DNA of 64,000 bases from Clavelina lepadiformis (GCF_947623445.1 NC_135243.1:24374479-24438478); one strand, 5' to 3'; positions 11,924 to 24,916 are shown, numbered from the stretch's first letter. A program made the numbers and translations. The notes: generated by a model not told the origin, from the sequence alone.

Positions 11924-14900
11924 ATGGCAGATGGTATTACGGAGGCGTTGGGAATATCGCAAGATTTCAAGTTGATTACCGGGACAAATGGCCACAGGTA
12001 AATGTTTTTATTGAAAACAGGATGATATATACCCAACATATTATACATGCCTCCAGAGTTTAAAAATTTGCTTGTAGAGTTTATTTATCAACATTACACT
12101 TAATTTTTGGTATATTTAACAATTGATACATTGCCAAATACTTATTGCCTGTACATTTATAGGCTACATATAAGTATTGTTTGATTTCATAATCTTCTGA
12201 TTGAGAAAACTTTTTGAGAAAGGACAGTTACTACTAATGAATATTATTATATTATGTCTGAGATATTTTTCTTGATGAAGCCATTGCACTCTGGGCCCAC
12301 ATAGAAATCAACCTTTATGATAATGTTTTGTGCGATGTTACTGGTGTTTCTGCAATACAGCCATACCAAATATTAAATACTGTTACTTTTGGTAGTAGCA
12401 TCAGTATTCAGTTTTTACTTAGTGCATTCTGTTAGTATTCACATATATGCTATGTATATCTTGGTACCGCTTTTTCCTTTCGCCTGTTGTTATGGTACTT
12501 GATAAAAATCTGTGAAATTTTTACTAACAGTTTGTTCTATCTTACTCATTTAATTTAAAAGGTTTTCGTTAGCAATATGCCTAATTACATCATTTTCATT
12601 TTCTGGTACCACGTATATATATAATCTGTATGTTAAGTAATTATGGGATTTGCTTGTTATATGTGCAGTGTATTAAGTAGCTATCGTAATGTAGACTTTT
12701 ACTGTACATATGTTTTACATTATACATACTGTGATAACACACATGAAATGTCAAAATGTAAAATTACATTAATATCTTAGACTAGACTTGTTGTGATAAA
12801 ACATTTCCGTGTTGATTGTTGTAGATATGCAATAGCTGTTATATCATGTACTGTAGGCTTATCATTTTCAATAATAAAGCATATATTTGACATATATAAA
12901 AACCTATATTTTGTAATTGATATAATTGCATATAACAACACATACCGCCTTAAGTTCTGATGCAACGGAAAGATTTTACCTGAAGGTCAGACATCGTCTG
13001 ATTAAACTTGCACATATAAAACAAATAGTAATAATACAAATGTAATAGTGCAAACAAACTTACTATTATCTTTGCGCAGTACATGCTGTGCTGCTTACAC
13101 TTGGATATGGGGCTGTTTCATTTTGCCTGGGTCTTTTAAGGGGCTATGATCATTCAAGCATGTGTATGCTTGCTTCATAATATACATAGAGCATTACAGG
13201 ATTATCTGTCAATGCAGACTCAAGTGCAATGTAACATTTAATATTTCCCAATTATGTTTATTGTGCTTAACTACCTTGGCCAGTTGATTATTATTGTTTT
13301 CTGTGTTTTGCAGTCGGAAGCTTAAATTTCTCATCACTGGTGGATGTGGCTACTTTGCATTCGAACTTGCAAAATCTCTCTGTAATTTGGGTGCCGCCGT
13401 CACCTTGCTGGACATACACCTGCCTGGTCGAATAGAAAAGCATTTAAGTGACCACCTCAAGTTTATTAAGGTGACTCATCCAAACAATCTTTGTATATAC
13501 TGTATGTGTGTGTGTATGTGTGTGTGTGGGTACGCTGTACATTATAGATGTTCTTAGAAAGGCCAAAGAAAGACTGAAACTGCATTTATTTTTAACTCAG
13601 GGTGATATCCAAGACTATGAAAGTGTCTACAAAGCCTTCCATGACATAGACTGTGTGTTCCACGCTGCTTCATTTGGAATGAGTGGAGTCGACCAGGTAA
13701 GAATGATCATTTTGTCCAGTCAGCTCTCATTTTTCACTGAAGTTGATGTACAAAGTGGTTGATATTTTACGTCACGGTGCAAACACAGCTGATTGGAATA
13801 GCCAGAGTGTTGTGTGTTCTCTGTTGTGTAACAAAATGAGTGATTGTTTGCTTTGTTCAGCTAAACAAGGATAAAACAGAAAGAATCAACGTTGGAGGCA
13901 CGCGCAATGTTATAAAAGGTAACGGACTTTTATCCATAATTATACATGTAGCAAACCATTGACATCATATTAAGCATCACTGTTAGGCCTCCAATAAATT
14001 CATTGTATTTACATCTATAAGCATTCATAATTGTCAATCATATAATTTGTCTTAATAACATATAATAATAATGTAATATGCGCTTTCCTTTGTGATGTAA
14101 AAGACTACGGCTGCCATCAAGTTGTTTTTTTAAACATAAATGAGCTAGTTTTTACAGCAGGTTTATCTTCAACCCTCTGTGTATTTAAGTCATTCAAATT
14201 GTATTCTTTGCCCAGCATGCCAAGACACGGGCATAACCAAACTAGTCTACACGAGCAGTTACAATATCGTGTTCGATGGAACGCCCATTCGAAACGGAAA
14301 TGAAACTTTTTCTGTTCAAGACACGTCAAAGGTATTGAAATTGATATTCTTGCTATTGCTGTGTAAAGTGTGTATGACGGCCATGGAAGTCTTATGCTCT
14401 GTAAACCGAACATATATTACGTCAATTTACCGTGAATCTTTAAACATGCAACTTATGTAACGGCGATGTGTAGGATTATTTGCTAAAGTATGTGTTCTTC
14501 GAAATATGATATATGGAGGTATTCTTTGAAAAGGAGATTGATTCGGTTTGCACGAGCGTTCTGCTTCTTCGCTCAATGCGTTGTCATTGCATGCCACTTC
14601 CTACAACCTTTCCGCTTCTCTGTCCATCGTCGTTTTAACGCGCTCAAATCACGTTCGCGTTGTGCTTGTTTCGTCATAATGCCGTTTCTTATTGCAGCTT
14701 CCTTCTCAACTGTGTAGGATATTGCATAATTCATTTCTAAACATTGCGAGTCCATACACACAGCCTTGGTTGGAGAAATCATCTTGTCACCCTGCCCACC
14801 ATCGTCTTAGACTACAAGTTAATCAAAGTGGTATTTGTAATTTTGTTTGCATTGTTTCAGTTTGTCGACTATTATTCCATCACAAAGCATGAAGCTGACA

Positions 14901-17900
14901 GGATTGTCCTGGCAGCCAATGGGAGCCCTGTAGAAGGTGAGATTTCAATTTTATGTTAATTATGACGTCATTTTGTTGGTTGTTTGACTTATACTTGTTA
15001 CGCAATAATTGACAAAAGAATGACTTTTTGTAAGTTGTCTTAGCGCGGTTTAGCTTCTCCCCTACATAGCTATATGCAGGCTGTCATTGAAGTACAGTGT
15101 ATGCTACCATGTTGTATACAGTGCTTACATGGAGGTTCCGGTTCAACTTAATCTCCGTGTAAAGTTTTGACGACTAAATTAATTCAATTACGTGACGTGA
15201 AGTAATTATGACGGCATTATATCAAACAAGTTAATGTTAAGATGAACAGATTTAAAAGATATTTCCGTCCAACAGGTGGCGGTATTCTTTACACTTGCTC
15301 GCTTAGACCGGCCGGTATATACGGCCCCGGGGAACGACGTCACATACGGAGAATTGCCGTAAGTTTTGCTAAAACTCAAAATTTGGATGCTTTGTAGTTA
15401 CTGTAGCTAAAAATGGGAGTTCTGTTTGAATATTTTAATGTACCAGACATAATTATTTCCTGCTTTATCAACGAAATACGGCTACTTGATATTGCAATTT
15501 GAATTTCGTTGTAAAATGCTCTTGAAAAGCTGGTGCAACCGCTGTGTCGTCACAATGAAATTCCTTCCAACCAATGGTAGCTAGCACGAACTGTTTAATT
15601 TCGGCGTGCCCGCTGTAGCACAAATAATATGGCCATATAATTACTATTAGCCTACCGCTTATTTGAAGAAATGGGCCATTATTATCGCTGGGACGGTTTT
15701 AACCTTATTTGGAATTTGTAATTTAGTCTCTATAAAATGCGTCCATTGTGTGGCTTGGTCCCCTACCACCCGGACATGAACTAATCCTTGACTAAAATAG
15801 ATTTCTTGTGACATAACAAAGGGGCTTGTATGCGTAACAATGGGTTTGTGTGATCTCATAAGCATTGTTGGAGTGTAGCCCCGTGGCGATGTATTAAGGG
15901 CACAACAATAGAAAATGTGTGAGTGGTTAGTTTAATTAACCAGTCGGTTGACCTAATTATTGGGTCATGTTTTTATGCCAATAAGCGATTAATATCATTG
16001 AATTCTATTGCAGCAGTATATTCTCCTATTTTACCCCTAACTTATAACATCTGTCACTATTTCACCGAAAAATATCAGGCCTCGGATTATTTCTCTTTAA
16101 CTCAGCGTCTATGACGTCATAATGACCTTGTGTGACATTACAGAACTACATAGAGCAAGGTTTCATTATAATGAAGATTGGAAACGCCAAGTGTGACTGG
16201 GTGCATGTTAACAACCTCATACAAGCTCATTTGCTCGCCGTCTGTGCTTTGTCAACTACCTCACAATGCATAGCGGTTAGTAATTGTGACGTCGTTAAAG
16301 TATGTTTTGCACAGGTGTTTTGGCTAATTTGTTAATTAGTTGTACTTCTGTTGCATCCGTGTTAAAACAATTACACTTATTCCATCCATTGTATTATTTC
16401 CGTTACAACGGACGCCATATACGGTGCGTTTCTCACCAATGCATTGTCGCTTTATCTAATAACCAAATCAAATATGGCGGCCGAAGTTCTATGACATCAG
16501 GCCTTCGTGAGTTTACAACCTATTGTGACGTAATAAGGTCCTTACGTGATGTCTGAAACATCACACAAGAAGTGAGAATTATATTTCATATTTTTCTCAA
16601 CTCGGTTCGGCGAAAAAACGCGTTTCACGATCATGCTGTGGGAACCAGACATTTGCTGTAACATGCCACATGGTGCCGGCGTTTACTAACTCTTCAAGTA
16701 TTTAAAGTGTTTTAAGTCTTTTGTTACGTCACAAGTGCCTCGCAAATTCTCCCGCTTCGATTTACTTTTTTACCATCGCGTTACCATTAGCAACGGCGTT
16801 ATTTTCAAATTGCGGACGAACAGCGATTTAAGTTATTCCTGTCAATGACACTTGCGACGTCTGCTAGTCCGCCGATGAGCGGATAAATCGCGTTTGATTC
16901 GCTCTTTGGCGAAAAAATTTGTATGGGGGTTTCCACAGCACTGTTAATATGACGGATCTGTTTGCGGCACTAATTGAAAATACAGTTGTTTAACTATATT
17001 AGACGCCGGTTTGAAGTCATTGCAGTGATCCGTATCCTCAGCATGGGAAATCGTGTTCACGGTCCAGATGCGCTAGTCCTAAATATAAGCTGGTTGTATT
17101 AAATAACACCACAAGAATGTTTAATGAATGTTTCAACTCCAAGTCATGCGCTTATATTAGTGATGCAATTATTGTTTTGTGTTCTCGGTTTCAGGCCGGC
17201 AAGGGTTACTTCGTATCTGATGACAATCCATCACGCGTGTTCGACTTCCTCAAGCCACTGGTGAGTAGAAGATAGTTTCGTTTCAGTGAATACAATGCCA
17301 GTCATTTTGTCAAAACAAGTTTGTTTTGTCGCCATAATGCTTGTCGATGTGTTTCGTCAACTTCAACGGCAAACCAATTTTTCGTTTATTCAACAATTCC
17401 AATTCGGATCGTTGTTATTTCAATATCTGGAATGCAGCTAAATTGTTTCTTTCAGTCGTAACAGTAGGTTTTGTTGGAAAATGACATATTGTGTTAAGGT
17501 TGCGTGTTGTCTAGTTAATCTATTCGGTGGTTGTTATTGGTAATGGCCAGTATGATATGCCCATTACAAAGTTTAACTATCAATTTGAAGTACACCGGAA
17601 AAAATAATGAATGTCTCCACAACACAAACCTCATATTATTATTATAATTGATCGTAGGCGACGTTTTAATAATCGAGGCGCATTCTCTAGTAAACTAGTT
17701 CATTTTGCTGCCGAGACATGTATTTTGTAACCCTCAAGATTTCACTGCGTTGGTTAAACTAGTTGTATATGTGCTGTGTCGATATACGAGTTGTACCAAT
17801 CTCACAATGTTTTTGTACCGTGTTTCAACCGGGATTTGCATGATAACATTCATTGCTGCAGTTGCTCGATTCTTGTTGTTCGATGGTAAATTTCATATAA

Positions 17901-19240
17901 TCATTATTATTATAATCATCATATCATTTCAACTATAACTTTAATGTTACATCTTGTTGCACTTCACTGTATGCTCAACGTATGAACTGTATTTGTTGAT
18001 GCTACTAACTTTTGAAAATGTCAAAGTGGTTTCAAGATATTTTCTATTTCAGTTCAACGGTCTGGGCTACCAGGTGCCGCGGTACAAGTGTCCTTTCGTC
18101 ATCACGTATTCCTTTGGTGAGTCTGAGTTTCTTTGCTATTTTCAAGCATTTACACATTTACCGAATTCTGCGCATATTATTACATAACATACACATTGCT
18201 AACAGTGAACTCTTACAATTGATGAAGTTAAAGTTATTCTGAACTTTTTAGTGACAAGCTATTTTAAATAAGTATCTAATGTGGCTGATTTAACTAATGT
18301 AGCATTATGGTTGCATCGTTTGTGTTAATTGGTTGACATTAGTCGCATAAATTGCATTATTGTTGCAATTACTGTATTTTGGCACTTATTATGTCATATA
18401 TTTTATAATGAAAATAACCAATTTGGCATATCTTAAGCTAAAATTAATTCCTATATTGTTACAAGGATAATTTTTGACATAATAGTGTAACTTTTCATGT
18501 GAATTTTTTTTATTTTTCAGCGTTTCTGCTGGAAATTCTGCTCTATTTAGTTCAGCCATTTCTGCAATTCGAACCACTGATGACAAGGAACGAGGTAGGA
18601 AAGACAGAAACATTAATTTTTCACCTCGTTTTTGCGGTACTTTGCTAAAACACGAGTCTTCATGTTTTGTTGATGAGCCCAATGAGGAATAGGCCATCGA
18701 ATGGGTTATATGGGTGCATTCGTACCCGTTTCCACCAGTGCATGTACATTGTACAATATACAATATGATGACGTATTCTGTCAGCCTTGATGAATTATGC
18801 AAGGCCGGTTTAAAGCGAAAAGTATCAACAAATCCCACCTCACCAGCATCTTAAATCTTGGAACTTTATCACAGGTCTTGAAAATGGAGTTCGACCACTA
18901 TCACACGATGGCGCTAGCGAGAAAAGAACTCGGCTACAAACCGAAGAAATACGACTTCGCTGACACGGTTGACTTGTACTTGAAGGAGCGTAAATCTGAG
19001 TGTAAGTTAACACACAGCACCTATTACAAGTCCGTGCGTTCTGCGCGCAAACCCGGGCTATAGGTAGATGCTATTGACGTTGTAGCGGCACCACCGATGT
19101 CAGTTGATGGAGTTGATAAATAAATCGATTTTTGAAACTTTTCAGGCCCAAAGAAAAGTGATGTCGACTGGATTTGGCTGGGCACAAAACTCACATTTCT
19201 CGTCCTGCTACTGTCTGTCCTGTTGCAGGTCTGCTTCTAA
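11924..19240 (+). CDS. SDR42E1: SDR42E1-like short-chain dehydrogenase (13 exons, 405 aa)
   Basis: Exons 11924-11997, 13314-13470, 13601-13696, 13861-13918, 14216-14331, 14861-14936, 15276-15358, 16144-16275, 17195-17260, 18053-18116, 18521-18594, 18875-19001 and 19146-19240 join in phase (1,218 nt). The protein is an extended SDR of the 3-beta-HSD type. It has a Rossmann nucleotide loop ([12 protein letters not shown], residues about 31-42), a serine-containing YTSSYNIVF strand (about 140-148), the catalytic YSITK (Tyr172, Lys176) and the family motif [15 protein letters not shown] hydrophobic C-terminal segment (about 382-405) suggests a membrane anchor, as in the family, probably in the endoplasmic reticulum. 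Length fits SDR42E1 (about 393 aa in human). Vertebrate family members are linked to steroid or vitamin D metabolism; the substrate here is unknown. The third loop glycine is alanine. SDR42E2 is the alternative name. Confidence 0.92.
13501..13529. repeat. TG dinucleotide microsatellite
   Basis: A short run of TG repeats interrupted by TATG in intron 2 of the SDR42E1-like gene. Confidence 0.8.
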
Positions 19241-20708
19241 CTTCACCCACCATGACGTATTTTCACCCATCCCTTACCTCCCCTCCATAGCCATTATGAC
19301 GTCAGTGTTGACTGAACCGGCTATTCGCATTAAACATACGTCACAATTTACTTCTGAGATGTTCTTTTTCTGGAGTTTTATTTGATTCAGATCTATAATT
19401 TCAAATTCCAAACTTAACTCAGATGCGTCGAACTTAGATGTTTATTCAGAGAAATTTTCGCTCGTTGATGTCGGTTTCTTGCTGTCTCGGGCATTTCAGA
19501 TTCTTTTCACGTCAAGATTTCTTCATCATCTCATGTTCTGCTCGATTTTCCGAGCACTTTTTTGTCCCAAAAATACGACATTGAACATTCATGTTGCTTT
19601 TTTTCTGGTGTTTTCCCTGCTGACGTCATGAAACCCCTGATCACATGATTCGGATAGGGCAGAGTGGGTATGACGACTTATGTTGACTCTTTGCTGCCCT
19701 CTATGCCGATATGACGTTTAGGGGTTGATCGTCATTTTAAATGTACACACCATTTATACGTCATATATAGATATTATTACGTAAACAATGCAATATAGCC
19801 TGACAATGCAAGATTGTTTTTACAGTTTTAAACCTGACGTACTCATTTTGCTTCAAAGTCGTTTTCTGTGCTAAACAAACGTTTGTATTAAAAATCATGA
19901 TACCTGGTACTCAAAAAACTAGGCCATGATGTCAAAAAGATGTTCATTCTGAAACCCGTTGAATTCTTGTTGCCATGGTTATTATAGGCCCACTACGCTA
20001 CATGAACGCTTTACCTACCGCTGTAACCTGCTGTAAACTGGCCAAGTACCTTCATTTAAAAAGCAATCATTTAATCTGCCATGACATTGTTTTGTGATAT
20101 CATAATTGCTGTATTGTGACGTCACGTTGAGTGACGGTTGACCTTACGCAATAAAGATCGAAGCAGATGCAATTTCTTCGTTATTTCTCTCAAAGAAATG
20201 AGCGCAGTTGTAAGATTAAGCCTGTCGCTAATGCTCAGATGTATTCGAATAAATCCTGTTGCTTTCACTGAAAAGCTTTCTCTTAAAATCGAACAGAAAT
20301 AAAAAGCAGCTCGTTTCAGTACAAACCGGTTCATAAATTTTAAAGCCATCTGTGAAAACCGGTTTATCTTCCACTTCATCACACTCGGGGAGAAAAATAA
20401 ATTATTATCCGCTTTAAAGCTCTCTAACGACCGTGAAATGTATTCGCTTAAACCGCAAGGAATTTAGGCGATGTTTTTTTAATCCATCGACCTACGGTCT
20501 ACTTCGATGTAATGTTTATTATTTTTATGCTTGAATGAGTTATTTCCAGAGCTGGGAAGTACCGGGCACTACGGTACAGGGCACTATGGTACAGAGCATT
20601 ATAGTACAGGGCACTATGGTACAGGGCACTATGGTACAGAGCTGGTATAAATTGGAACCAAATCCTCGGACAGAATACTTTTTTGTGAAATTCTAGTCAG
20701 TCTAATAA
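19241..20708. other. 3' flank of SDR42E1-like gene
   Basis: No exon was recognised. The stretch is rich in TGACGTCA palindromes (19297, 19621, 20117) and holds a 15-bp tandem repeat at 20564-20638. No canonical AATAAA close to the stop codon was obvious. Confidence 0.4.
20564..20638. repeat. 15-bp tandem repeat, five units
   Basis: Five head-to-tail copies of GGGCACTATGGTACA with few mismatches (one unit reads GAGCATTATAGTACA). Being 15 bp it is open in frame, but no start or splice context supports coding. Confidence 0.85.
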
Positions 20709-21350
20709 TATGGAACGCCAACGCCGCAAAAATAGCAAAGTGTTAAATTGAATCGCAAGTATGCAATTTATGTATTGTTTTCATAATTTGATTGGAAGGT
20801 TTTCAAACGTAACTTTATAGATTCAAATCACGAAACAACAAGCCAAACGTCAAAACCGGCATTCAAACGGTCTTTTCTGTGATTGCTGTTGCACGATTCA
20901 TATGCCAATTATCAAAATGGTTTCGCAACATTTACAATTACACCACAGTTTTATAAACTTGACTTTTCAAATCAAACCACGACATTTTAAGTCAGATATA
21001 ACAACTGCAAAGCAAACTGGCTGTTGGCAAGTTACAATGCCTAATGGCAAATGGTATTTTCTTTAATCGGATTGCAGTTTTGTTAATCACATGTCGGTTT
21101 TTTGAATCATGTAACTTATACCATGAATTATAAAATGGCCAAATGATTGGAAATTAGTCTTCGTGAATTAAAAATGGGCGAACCAATTTGCAAAATACAT
21201 ACGTGATTAAACAAACATGCATTCCTAAAAGCACTAAATGATTCTATAAAAGTACGTATGAATCGCATAACGTCTTCATGAATTGCCAAGTATAGATGGA
21301 TCGGCAAATGTATAGATGATTTGCCAAAAGTGCATGAATCGCTAAATGTA

Positions 21351-21578
21351 CATGATTCGGTAAATGCATGCATGAATCGCCAAATGTACATGATTCGGTA
21401 AATGCATGCATGAATCGCCAAATGTACATGATTCGGTAAATGCATGCATGAATCGCCAAATGTACATGATTCGACAAATGTATGCGTGAATCGCCAAATG
21501 TACGTGATTCGACAAATGTATGCGTGAATCGCCAAATGTTCGTGATTCGATGAATGTATACGTGAATCGACAAATGTA
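21351..21578. repeat. 38-bp minisatellite, left arm
   Basis: Six 38-bp units built from an 18-20 bp half-motif around GATTCGRYAAATG and GAATCGCCAAATG. The array reads open in several frames on the minus strand because each frame cycles through the same repeat, which creates long meaningless open frames. The inverted partner is at 24140-24329. Confidence 0.85.
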
Positions 21579-21859
21579 TTGATGGTTCGTTGTTAAAGTG
21601 CGCCGCGCCAAGTGTGCAAAAATGTCTCTATTGGGGAAAAAATGTCTCTCTTGGGGATACCAAGAAGAAAAAGGGATTTTGAGAGAAGACAAAGTTTTCC
21701 GAATAGCCTATGTTTCGGGCAGGCCGAAAGTTACCGTGTACCGTCAGTGCAAAATACTTTGCGATCAGCAATAAGCGTAAGCTTAGTTTTGTTCGCAATG
21801 AAGAATGGGATGTTTCTTTAGAAGTTATTTCAACACTACACGCGTTAGGTTATGTTCTA

Positions 21860-22688
21860 CAGTCGACTGCGCTTAATTCGGACACTTTGGTTCCGCTCAC
21901 TTTTGGCCGAATTAAGCGGAGAAACGGCTTTGTCCGAATTAAGCGGAAAATCGATTGTTCGTTTCATGGTCATGCGTAAAGGCAAACAACGCATTTAAAA
22001 TACTGTGGTGTTGCATAATAAATGAATTGCACGTGTGCTATACTGCAGTAATTGGCACTGATCGCATAAAACGCACAAGAGTACGAGTAAATGAGTACGC
22101 ATAAAACGCACATTCTGAGCCGCTTCCTCTCTGTCTTTAAACCTCGTCCACGAAGCATAGTCTCTTCACGTTGTTCACGCAGATTTGCATCATTTTTCTG
22201 CCAATCTTGCAAAGTACGTTTTGATATCCCCGCCAACGCAGCTAACTATCGAACTGTCAAGGAAGCGTCGTCATTTTTTTCTTCGTTTACTTTAGTGAGC
22301 AATTTCACTTTTTCTTCTAAACTTTTCTGTACCATTCTGTTCTACAAGATGGTCGCAATGGTACCGAAGTAAAAGCGACTATGAAGCTGGCACGGCGTTA
22401 TATGAGTTCATTGTCGATTGTTATCGCATCAATCGTCATGGTTTCACCATAATCACTCATAATGCAACTGCATCTTGTGTTAGAACCAACAAAGTACTGT
22501 TTATTGTTTCATAACCTAACGATGTAACGATAGGAATTGCGAAACTGTGTCCGAATTAAGCGGAGAATTGTCCGAATTAACGGGAGTTTTTTACGTTCAA
22601 TTTTTACTTTTGTTCCGTTCCCGAGCATTTTGGCCGAATAAAGCGCTTGTCCGGGTTATCCGGTGTCCGAATTAAGCGGATTCGACTG
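21860..22688 (-). mobile_element. pogo/Tigger-type DNA transposon, dead copy
   Basis: The 829-bp insertion is bordered by TA on both sides (21858-21859, 22689-22690) and has inverted ends CAGTCGACTGCGCTTAATTC and GAATTAAGCGGATTCGACTG. On the minus strand a frame from about 22335 encodes a helix-turn-helix N-terminus of the CENP-B/pogo kind (EEKVKLLTKVNEEKN, then LAALAGISKRTLQDWQKND), but an amber stop separates the two pieces and the DDE domain is absent. The element sits in the left arm of the foldback; the right arm preserves the uninterrupted site with a single TA. Confidence 0.85.
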
Positions 22689-22706
22689 TATTTGAAATGT
22701 GATTAT

Positions 22707-23258
22707 TAGGGCAACCAAAAGTCAATATGGTCAATTTTTTTTTACCTGCTCAGAATGCTATGAAACAAGCACAAAACAAATTTCAGCTTTGTACGACGTG
22801 TGGTATAGAAGTTATTAGGTGAGATAAAGTCAAAATGTTACGTTAGGTCAAAATACGGTCAAATTGTTTCGTTAGGTCTTTTTTTTTTAGGTCAAAATCT
22901 ATTAAACTTGTAATTTTGTAACCATTTTGTAATATTATTCTTCCGTTTTTCTCTTTTCTTGTACCGCAAACAATTCCAGTCCCGCAAATTTTACTTAGAA
23001 CCAAAGCCACAAAGAGAGGGAAGGCTTTTCAGCGCGTTTGGTGACGTCACGATGTGACGTCATTGCATTTGAAACTGCAAGTTGTCAATCTCAATACGCA
23101 GAAACGAAAAAAAAGTCAACACTAGAAAAGCATTTTGTCATTTTTAAATGCAGCTTTAGATTAGAAAGTTGCTGTAGACAGTGTAGAGACTATCAGTATA
23201 GCGTTTTCAAAATGAGGTCAAAATTTAAAATTTTTAGGTCAAAAAACTGGTTGCCCTA
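22707..23258. mobile_element. hAT-like MITE with TAGGGCAACC ends
   Basis: Ends are TAGGGCAACC and GGTTGCCCTA with an exact 8-bp duplication GTGATTAT (22699-22706, 23259-23266). The opposite foldback arm shows the unduplicated site, confirming both borders. It has no coding content; the interior has several GGTCAAAA-type repeats. Confidence 0.85.
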
Positions 23259-23625
23259 GTGATTATTAAGCCGGACCAGTACTGCAGTGCTGTGGAAGGC
23301 TGGTATATCCTATTCAGGCTAGTCTTTCAAGAGCGCCTTTTAGCGTTTTATTAAGCAGCACATGAGGTTGGTTGGGTTTATTTCATTTTGCAGTCAGAAT
23401 TGCAGACCTGAATGGAAAGGAATACCACAGCACTGCAGTACTGGCCCGGCTTAATAATCACATTTCAAATAGAACATAACCTAACGCGTGTAGTGTTGAA
23501 ATAACTTCTAAAGAAACATCCCATCCTTCATTGCGAACAAAACTAAGCTTACGCTTATTGCTGATCGCAAAGTATTTTGCACTGACGGTACACGGTAACT
23601 TTCGGCCTGTCCGAAACATAGGCTC

Positions 23626-23984
23626 CAGGGGTCGGGAACCTTTTTGGCGAAGGAGCCATGACAGCCACATATTGTTAATTTTTATTTCCGTTAGAGCCAT
23701 ATAATATTTTTCAACACTTAATGCAACTAACGTGTGCATTTTTAAGCAAAACCAACTACTTTAGACAACGGTAAATGTCTAAATTTACTCTTTAATAACA
23801 TGCTAATTACTGTTAATGCGATTTCTGGTGCTGCATGGTACAGAAATAACAAAACTACAAATAACAGAAAAGTTTTATTCGTAACAATTGTGCTAAGAAA
23901 TGCCAGCTTAGATTTATCTGCGAGCCAGATGCCGTCATCAAAAGAGCCATATCTGGCTCGCGAGCCATAGGTTCCCGACCTCTG
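23626..23984 (-). mobile_element. hAT MITE, inverted copy of the 1149-1506 family
   Basis: Read on the minus strand it matches the element at 1149-1506 along its length, from CAGAGGTCGGGAACC to GGTTCCCGACCCCTG. It lies in the right arm of the foldback; the left arm (around 21700-21712) has the empty site. The target duplication is no longer clean and a few terminal bases appear repeated. Confidence 0.85.
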
Positions 23985-24139
23985 GCCTCTGGGCTATTCA
24001 GAAAACTTTGTCTTCTCTCAAAATCCTATTTTCTTCTTGGTATCCCCAAGAGAGACATTTTTTCCCCAATAGAGACATTTTTGCACACTTGGCGCGGCGC
24101 ACTTTAACAACGAACCATCAATACATTTGTCGATTCACG

Positions 24140-24329
24140 TACATTTGTCGATTCACGCATACATTCATCTAATCACGTACATTTGGCGATTCACGCATAC
24201 ATTTGTCGAATCATGTACATTTGGCGATTCATGCATGCATTTACCGAATCATGTACATTTGGCGATTCATGCATGCATTTACCGAATCATGTACATTTGG
24301 CGATTCATGCATGCATTTACCGAATCATG
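24140..24329. repeat. 38-bp minisatellite, right arm
   Basis: Five units of the same 38-bp repeat as 21351-21578, inverted, plus an extra half unit at 24122-24139. The one-unit difference shows that the arms changed repeat number independently after formation. Confidence 0.8.
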
Positions 24330-24916
24330 TACATTTAGCGATTCATGCACTTTTGGCAAATCATCTATACATTTGCCGATCCATCTATACTTGGCAATTC
24401 ATGAAGACGTTATGCGATTCATACGTACTTTTATAGAATCATTTAGTGCTTTTAGGAATGCATGTTTGTTTAATCACGTATGTATTTTGCAAATTGGTTC
24501 GCCCATTTTTAATTCACGAAGACTAATTTCCAATCATTTGGCCATTTTATAATTCATGGTATAAGTTACATGATTCAAAAAACCGACATGTGATTAACAA
24601 AACTGCAATCCGATTAAAGAAAATACCATTTGCCATTAGGCATTGTAACTTGCCAACAGCCAGTTTGCTTTGCAGTTGTTATATCTGACTTAAAATGTCG
24701 TGGTTTGATTTGAAAAGTCAAGTTTATAAAACTGTGGTGTAATTGTAAATGTTGCGAAACCATTTTGATAATTGGCATATGAATCGTGCAACAGCAATCA
24801 CAGAAAAGACCGTTTGAATGCCGGTTTTCAAATTATGAAAACAATACATAAATTGCATACTTGCGATTCAATTTAACACTTTGCTATTTTTGCGGCGTTG
24901 GCGTTCCATATAATAA

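Larger units (their letters stand above)
20709..24910. mobile_element. Giant foldback palindrome (inverted-repeat element)
   Basis: The outer ends are TATGGAACGCCAACGCC and GGCGTTGGCGTTCCATA, flanked by TAATAA on both sides (20703-20708, 24911-24916), a possible 6-bp target duplication. From these ends inwards the two arms are near-identical inverted copies until a loop of about 80-100 bases near 23320-23400. Three later insertions (21860-22688 and 22707-23258 in the left arm, 23626-23984 in the right arm) break the arms; without them the element would be about 2.5 kb. Each arm contains an array of 38-bp repeats. The right arm also lacks about 60-70 bases present near 20797-20861 on the left. 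No transposase of its own is visible, so it is non-autonomous or an inverted duplication. Confidence 0.85.

Noticed and set aside
18389..18838. Minus-strand 149-codon open frame
   Set aside because: Overlaps exon 11 and the neighbouring intron of the SDR42E1-like gene on the other strand and shows no motif.
21128..21692. Overlapping open frames of 109-135 codons on the minus strand with a repeated histidine-rich peptide
   Set aside because: They come from the 38-bp minisatellite, which is open in several frames at once; the right arm yields the same peptides. No splice or start context and no family.
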